Origin: Photorhabdus heterorhabditis
Lineage (GTDB): Bacteria > Pseudomonadota > Gammaproteobacteria > Enterobacterales > Enterobacteriaceae
Length of the DNA: 64,000 nucleotides
Assembly: GCF_018448905.1 (NCBI RefSeq)
Contig: NZ_RCWA01000003.1
Coordinates: 154,708 to 218,707 of the forward strand
Direction of reading: 5' to 3'
The notes beneath the pieces were generated by a model. The model was given only the letters and a program-made list of their open reading frames with translations, searched no databases and was not told where the DNA came from. Below, piece by piece: positions 60,048 through 64,000 of the stretch (its first letter is position 1; each line of letters starts with the position of its first letter). The translations under genes and the position numbers were made by a program.

Positions 60048-60896
60048 ATGCCACACCAAAATATACAAAAGAAAATTCTGCGTACTATTTGCCCTGATGC
60101 GAAAGGATTAATCGCTAAAATTACCAATATCTGCTACAAACACCAACTGAATATAGTTCAGAACAACGAATTCGTCGATCATTGCACTGGCCGTTTTTTC
60201 ATGCGCACTGAACTTGAAGGAATCTTCAACGATGAAACATTTCTGGCTGATTTAGATGACGCACTTCCGGTTGGATCTCAACGGGAATTAAACTCTGCGG
60301 GTCGTCGTCGGATCGTTATTATGGTGACAAAAGAAGCGCATTGTCTTGGGGATTTACTCATGAAAAGCGCTTATGATGGACTTGATGTTGAAATTGCGGC
60401 AGTTATTGGCAACCACGCAACATTGCAATCATTAGTTGAGCAATTTGGTATTCCTTTTCATTTAATCAGTCACGAAGATTTAACCCGTGAACAACACGAC
60501 GAAAAACTGATTGCCCAGATCGATCAATACAAACCTGATTACGTGGTACTAGCCAAATACATGCGGGTACTGACACCAGAATTCGTTCAACATTATCCAA
60601 ATCAGATCATTAACATTCACCACTCCTTCTTACCTGCATTTATAGGGGCCCGTCCTTATCATCAAGCTTACGAGAGAGGTGTAAAAATCATAGGAGCAAC
60701 AGCTCACTACGTGAATGACAATCTGGATGAAGGTCCAATTATTACTCAGAACGTCATTAACATAGACCATACATACACAGCGGAAGACATGATGAGAGCG
60801 GGCCGAGACGTTGAAAAAAACGTCCTAAGTCATGCTTTATACTGGGTTCTTGCTCAACGTGTTTTTGTTTATGGGAACCGCACTATAATTCTTTAA
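60048..60896 (+). CDS. purU: Formyltetrahydrofolate deformylase
   Basis: 282-aa enzyme that releases formate from 10-formyl-THF, supplying PurT and balancing folate pools. N-terminal ACT domain (about 8-85; CPDAKGLIAKITNICYKHQL), then the formyltransferase-like domain with AVIGNHATLQSLVEQFGIPF, the catalytic region NIHHSFLPAFIGARPYHQAY and GATAHYVNDNLDEGPIITQ. Directly upstream of the tRNA-Tyr array, as in E. coli. Confidence 0.97.
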   Translation: MPHQNIQKKILRTICPDAKGLIAKITNICYKHQLNIVQNNEFVDHCTGRFFMRTELEGIFNDETFLADLDDALPVGSQRELNSAGRRRIVIMVTKEAHCLGDLLMKSAYDGLDVEIAAVIGNHATLQSLVEQFGIPFHLISHEDLTREQHDEKLIAQIDQYKPDYVVLAKYMRVLTPEFVQHYPNQIINIHHSFLPAFIGARPYHQAYERGVKIIGATAHYVNDNLDEGPIITQNVINIDHTYTAEDMMRAGRDVEKNVLSHALYWVLAQRVFVYGNRTIIL

Positions 60897-60954
60897 AATT
60901 AAATCAATTGGGACATAAGAGCAGCATTCAATAATTTAATTTTCAAACATATGT

Positions 60955-61031
60955 TTTACAGCGGCGGTTCATTTGATATGACTCCGCCCGTTGTAACCGA
61001 CAATGATACATTTCAAAACTTGATGGGGTTC
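60955..61031 (+). pseudogene. Unit 0: tyrT-like promoter with tRNA deleted
   Basis: TTTACA (60955-60960), 16-bp spacer, TATGAC (60977-60982), leader ending TTTCAAAACTT, then ten bases of the tRNA 5' end before unrelated sequence. The tRNA body is lost. Confidence 0.75.
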
Positions 61032-61097
61032 TATTTGTTCATAGGCTCAATATAAGGATAAAAAAACGGCATACGGTCACTTATTTTCAAAATAGAC

Positions 61098-61125
61098 TTT
61101 ACAGCAGCAGCTCATTTGATGTGAT
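61098..61125 (+). promoter_or_regulatory. Promoter of tRNA-Tyr unit 1, altered -10
   Basis: TTTACA (61098-61103), 16 bp, TGTGAT (61120-61125). The -10 has G where the intact unit has A (TATGAT), which should weaken it. Confidence 0.7.
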
Positions 61126-61164
61126 TCTGCCTGCTGTCATCAACAGTGATACATTTCAAAACTT

Positions 61165-61323
61165 GGTGGGATTCCCGGACGGCCAAAGGGAACAGACTGT
61201 AAATCTGCCGTCACAGACTTCGAAGGTTCGAGTTGAGCGCAGCGAAACAACAATGCGGCGCTTGCGACGCGTTGGCCCGCAGGGCGAGGAACGCAGTGAC
61301 GAGTCATCCTTCCCCCACCACCG
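61165..61323 (+). pseudogene. tRNA-Tyr copy 1 interrupted in the T loop by a 74-bp insert
   Basis: The 5' part runs from GGTGGGATTCCC through the GTA anticodon loop (CAGACTGTAAATCTG) to GAAGGTTCGA. A 74-bp insert (61232-61305) then separates the T loop from ATCCTTCCCCCACC. Other differences from the intact copy are G7 to A (breaks the last acceptor pair), changes in the D arm, and CCG in place of the encoded CCA. It is unlikely to give a working tRNA. Confidence 0.85.
61232..61305 (+). repeat. 74-bp insert in tRNA-Tyr copy 1
   Basis: It starts GTTGAGCGCAGCGAAACAAC and ends GGAACGCAGTGACGAGTC. It has a GC-rich, partly palindromic centre, unlike the AT-rich surroundings. The motif GA(G/A)CGCAG(C/T)GA occurs at both ends in the same orientation. 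It is not ERIC. Confidence 0.75.
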
Positions 61324-61405
61324 GCAAACAGACTCCTTATTTGCTCACAACCGGACCAATTAAGGATAAAAAAACGGCATACGGTCACTTATTTTCAAAA
61401 TAGAC

Positions 61406-61433
61406 TTTACAGCAGCAGCTCATTTGATGTGAT
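61406..61433 (+). promoter_or_regulatory. Promoter of tRNA-Tyr unit 2, altered -10
   Basis: TTTACA (61406-61411), 16 bp, TGTGAT (61428-61433). It has the same A-to-G change as unit 1. Confidence 0.7.
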
Positions 61434-61472
61434 TCTGCCTGCTGTCATCAACAGTGATACATTTCAAAACTT

Positions 61473-61631
61473 GGTGGGATTCCCGGGCGGCCAAAGGGAA
61501 CAGACTGTAAATCTGCCGTCACAGACTTCGAAGGTTCGAGTTGAGCGCAGCGAAACAACAATGCGGCGCTTGCGACGCGTTGGCCCGCAGGGCGAGGAAC
61601 GCAGTGACGAATCATCCTTCCCCCACCACCG
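61473..61631 (+). pseudogene. tRNA-Tyr copy 2 interrupted in the T loop by the same insert
   Basis: Nearly identical to copy 1: same insertion point after GGTTCGA, a 74-bp insert (61540-61613) with one base difference near its end (GAATC for GAGTC), A at position 7, and CCG for CCA. The D arm reads CCCGGGCGG. The near-identity shows that the unit was duplicated after the insertion. Confidence 0.85.
61540..61613 (+). repeat. 74-bp insert in tRNA-Tyr copy 2
   Basis: Same element as in copy 1, at the homologous position and orientation. Confidence 0.75.
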
Positions 61632-61713
61632 GCAAACAGACTCCTTATTTGCTCACAACCGAACCAATTAAGGATAAAAAAACGGCATACGGTTACTTAT
61701 TTTCAAAATAGAC

Positions 61714-61741
61714 TTTACAGCAGCAGCTCATTTGATATGAT
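61714..61741 (+). promoter_or_regulatory. Promoter of the intact tRNA-Tyr gene
   Basis: TTTACA (61714-61719), 16-bp spacer, TATGAT (61736-61741), then a GC-rich discriminator (TCTGCCCGCTG). This is close to E. coli tyrT and typical of stringent stable-RNA promoters. Confidence 0.82.
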
Positions 61742-61780
61742 TCTGCCCGCTGTAATCAACAGTGATACATTTCAAAACTT

Positions 61781-61865
<85 letters not shown>

Positions 61866-61946
61866 CCGCTTAATATGCACTCAAGCATTCCAAAGAAACT
61901 AATAACAGCATATTCCCCATTCAGGGGAAGGTCGAGAACCTTCGCC

Positions 61947-61975
61947 AAGGTTCGAGTTGAGCGCAGCGAAACAAC
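61947..61975 (+). repeat. Partial copy of the T-loop insert with tRNA-derived flank
   Basis: AAGGTTCGA (the tRNA-Tyr T-arm sequence) followed by GTTGAGCGCAGCGAAACAAC, the first 20 bases of the 74-bp insert. It then switches to the ltnD-like fragment. It marks the junction where tRNA-linked sequence meets the truncated operon. Confidence 0.7.
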
Positions 61976-62171
61976 ATCCTCCGTAGATATTTTCGTCAAA
62001 GATCTGGGATTAGTATTAGAGACAGGCAAGGCATTGAGATTCCCATTACCTCTATCAGCCACAGCACATCAAATGTTCCTTGCTGCTACTAACGAAGGTT
62101 TTGGTCAATGGGATGACAGCGCAGTTATCAAAACTTTTAAAGGTATCACTTTACCGGAGAAAGAATTATGA
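61976..62171 (+). pseudogene. C-terminal fragment of L-threonate-type dehydrogenase (LtnD/YgbJ)
   Basis: About 63 codons: SVDIFVKDLGLVLETGKALRF, PLPLSATAHQMFLAATNEGFG, DDSAVIKTFKGI. This is the C-terminus of the beta-hydroxyacid dehydrogenase YgbJ/LtnD (SAVDIFVKDLG, DDSAVIKIFSG in E. coli). The Rossmann domain is gone. The stop overlaps the next start (ATGA), preserving the original operon coupling. Confidence 0.8.
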
Positions 62172-62740
62172 CCATTAAATTAGGTGTTATTGCCGATGAC
62201 TTTACCAGCGCAACCGATATCGCAAGTTTTATGGTGCAAAGCGGCTGGCGGGTTGTTCAGTTACTGGTTGCACCTGATGAAAATACAGTCGTCCCACAGA
62301 ATATTGATGCCATTGTTATCAGCCTAAAAAGCCGCTCTTGCCCGGTAGATGAAGCGGTGAACAACTCACTAAAATCCTGCCGCTGGTTACGCCAAAAAGC
62401 AGGCTGTCAGCGAATATTCTTCAAATACTGCTCAACATTTGATTCCACCAGCAAGGGTAATATCGGGCCAGTAACAGATGCTCTGATGGGGGAACTGAAC
62501 ACAGATATCACGCTGATCTGCCCTGCACTGCCGGTTAATGGGCGTACCGTTGTGCATGGACATCTGTTTGTTAACGGGCAACGGGTCAATAAAAGTGGTA
62601 TGCAACACCACCCAATAACACCCATGAAAGACGCTAATCTAATACGCCTGATGGAGCAACAGGCCCAGGGAAAAACAGGTCTGGTAGATCTGACTTCCTC
62701 TGGTGAAATATCTACCACCAGGCGACGAGAAAATCGGTGA
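62168..62740 (+). pseudogene. N-terminal part of four-carbon acid sugar kinase (OtnK/YgbK)
   Basis: 190 codons of a ~420-aa kinase. It starts TIKLGVIADDFTSATDIASF, with KYCSTFDSTSKGNIGPVTDAL and CPALPVNGRTVVHGHLFVNG, all typical of the N-terminal substrate-binding domain of DUF1537 kinases. From about residue 178 (DLTSSGE) it leaves the family and meets otnC sequence in another frame. The C-terminal ATP-binding half is deleted, so it cannot be a working kinase. Confidence 0.85.
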
Positions 62741-62951
62741 GGAAATTGCGAAGCTGGCCGCAAAACACAACGCAATTCTGCTTTCTAACCACGGACCTGT
62801 TGTCGGTGGCAAAACTTTACGGCAAGCTTTTTTCAATGCGGAAGAATTGGAAGATACTGCCCGGTTGTATCTGACATTATTACCATACGGTTTCACCACC
62901 TTAAATAAAGGGCAAGTGCAGGAACTTGAAACTCGTTATCCCAAAAACTGA
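62703..62951 (+). pseudogene. C-terminal part of aldolase OtnC/YgbL
   Basis: About 80 codons: YLPPGDEKIGEEIAKLAAKH, NAILLSNHGPVVGGKTLRQAF and NAEELEDTARLYLTLL. This is the C-terminus of class II aldolase/adducin-type OtnC (about 212 aa). The N-terminal ~130 residues are missing, through the same deletion that cut otnK. The join lies near 62703. The natural stop remains, 16 bp before the next gene. Confidence 0.82.
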
Positions 62952-62967
62952 ATAAAAGGAATTCATC

Positions 62968-63747
62968 ATGGCTGAATTTGCGGCAAACCTAAGTACGATG
63001 TTTAACGACGTTCCTTTTAAAGAACGTTTTGCCCGCGCAGCCAAAGCTGGATTTAAAGGCGTTGAATATCTGTTTCCTTATGAAGAAACCGCTGAAAACC
63101 TGGCTGTCCTGTTAAAACAGCATCAATTAACACAGGTTCTGTTCAACATGCCTGCCGGAAACTGGGCGGCGAACGAAAGAGGGATAGCCTCTGTTCCTGG
63201 TCGTGAAAAAGAATTTGCCGAAGGTGTACAGACCGCTCTGAAATATGCATTGGCTCTGAACTGTAAGCAAATTCATGCTATGGCAGGAAAACTGGATGAA
63301 CAATTTACACCAGAACAACAACGTGAGTGTTATATCAGAAATATTCAACATTCCGCTGATGTGATGGCGGAACATAACATTAACGTATTAATTGAACCGA
63401 TTAATAATCGTGATATGCCAGGTTATTTTCTGACAACTCAGCATCAGGCTGAAATATTGCTTAAAGAAATTAACCGCCAAAATGTTTTTATTCAGCTAGA
63501 CCTTTATCACTGCCAGATTATGGAAGGTGATTTACTTCGCACCATTGAACGTTTATGGGGAAAATTCAGTCATATCCAGATTGCCTCCGTACCGGAACGC
63601 CATGAACCTGATAGTGGCGAAGTGAACTACCCATGGTTATTTAATAAACTGGATGAAATGGGCTATCAAGGCTGGCTAGGTTGTGAGTATCACCCCATCG
63701 GCTACACTGAAAATGGTCTGGGTTGGTTGATCAAGGCACAGAAATAA
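62968..63747 (+). CDS. Hydroxypyruvate-isomerase-like sugar isomerase (OtnI/YgbM)
   Basis: 259-aa xylose-isomerase-like TIM barrel. It starts AEFAANLSTMFNDVPFKERF, with NVLIEPINNRDMPGYFLTT (metal-binding Glu), FIQLDLYHCQIMEGDLLRTI and GWLGCEYHPIG. It is full length and matches YgbM/OtnI (2-oxo-tetronate isomerase, 258 aa in E. coli). An AAAGGA site precedes the ATG. Its pathway partners upstream are broken, so its present role is doubtful. Confidence 0.9.
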   Translation: MAEFAANLSTMFNDVPFKERFARAAKAGFKGVEYLFPYEETAENLAVLLKQHQLTQVLFNMPAGNWAANERGIASVPGREKEFAEGVQTALKYALALNCKQIHAMAGKLDEQFTPEQQRECYIRNIQHSADVMAEHNINVLIEPINNRDMPGYFLTTQHQAEILLKEINRQNVFIQLDLYHCQIMEGDLLRTIERLWGKFSHIQIASVPERHEPDSGEVNYPWLFNKLDEMGYQGWLGCEYHPIGYTENGLGWLIKAQK

Positions 63748-63758
63748 CCGGAAAAAAT

Positions 63759-64000
63759 ATGCTCCCATCAGAGCGCAGAGACTTTATTTATCGCTATGTA
63801 CATGAATATCGCACAATTTCCATCAGCGCCTTGGTTGAACTGATGAACGTTTCGCATATGACAGTACGGCGGGATATCCGCACTCTGGAAGAGGAAGGCA
63901 AAGTCATTAATGTCAGTGGCGGTGTGCAACTCAGTGATGTTCTACGCCAAGAATTACCCTGGAATGAAAAAGCCCAACTTAATCATCGGCATAAACGAGA
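63759..64000 (+). CDS. DeoR-family transcriptional regulator, N-terminal part (runs off window)
   Basis: Starts ATG at 63759. The N-terminal HTH of DeoR regulators is clear: ERRDFIYRYVHEYRTISISA, LVELMNVSHMTVRRDIRTLE, EEGKVINVSGG. It is probably the YgbI-type regulator of the four-carbon sugar-acid operon, although in E. coli ygbI is divergent rather than downstream. The 3' end is outside the window. Confidence 0.85.
   Translation, partial: MLPSERRDFIYRYVHEYRTISISALVELMNVSHMTVRRDIRTLEEEGKVINVSGGVQLSDVLRQELPWNEKAQLNHRHKR

Noticed and set aside
61165-61631. Group I intron in tRNA-Tyr
   Set aside because: The insert is only 74 bp, sits in the T loop rather than the anticodon loop, and has no group I core. 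The interrupted copies also carry other damage.
61121-61671. Two 80-aa open frames with identical sequence across tRNA-Tyr copies 1 and 2
   Set aside because: They are translations of tRNA and insert sequence, identical because the 308-bp unit is duplicated. There is no ribosome-binding site or family.

Overview
The window is enterobacterial chromosome, most likely Photorhabdus or a close relative (Morganellaceae). Three things suggest this: AT-rich DNA, many ERIC repeats between genes (TATACC(T/C)...GGGTATA ends), and a backbone order close to that of E. coli: ribA-acnA-cysB-topA-yciN, sohB-yciK-btuR-rluB-yciO-rnm, trpLEGD(CF)BA, ompW-yciC-yciB-yciA-tonB, clsA-yciY-yciU, opp-ychE-adhE-tdk-hns-galU-rssB and ychJ-purU-tRNA-Tyr. 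TrpG and TrpD are separate proteins, as in Serratia and Yersinia. The species is inferred; no marker gene is present.

Layout. 1-8.6 kb: end of ribA, aconitase A, an unrecognised 275-aa protein, cysB, topA and a dead yciN. 8.7-18 kb: an alpha/beta hydrolase, sohB, two orphan phage-tail-fibre-type genes, yciK-btuR, rluB and yciO-rnm. 18.4-25.3 kb: the complete trp operon with promoter/operator, leader peptide and attenuator; a collapsed ERIC hairpin sits in its leader. 25.3-35.4 kb: envelope genes (ompW, yciC, an Ail/OmpX-like protein, a SulP transporter, yciB, tonB, clsA), yciA, small conserved genes (yciY, yciU), and a toxin-antitoxin pair whose toxin carries two frameshifts.

35.6-40.7 kb is accessory. 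Remnants of three IS families (Tn5/IS4-like, IS110, IS1595) lie beside a decayed peptide-antibiotic-type cluster. The cluster holds the tail of an unknown gene, a MccB-like ThiF/E1 adenylating enzyme (two in-frame TAG stops), an HExxH peptide-hydroxylase-like domain fused in frame to half of an MFS exporter (one TAA stop), and an intact ABC-F ATPase. It looks like a lost microcin C-like or other RiPP system of which only the likely self-protection gene survives.

40.8-60.9 kb: the oligopeptide permease with two tandem oppA genes, a MarC-family gene, adhE, tdk, hns, a UDP-sugar block (UDP-uronate epimerase, ugd, galU), rssB, ychJ and purU. 60.9-61.9 kb: a 308-bp-period tandem tRNA-Tyr array. 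One unit is intact, two have a 74-bp insert in the T loop plus a changed -10 box, and one has lost its tRNA. 61.97-64 kb: a collapsed four-carbon sugar-acid operon (ltnD tail, truncated otnK joined to the otnC tail, intact otnI-like gene, start of a DeoR-type regulator).
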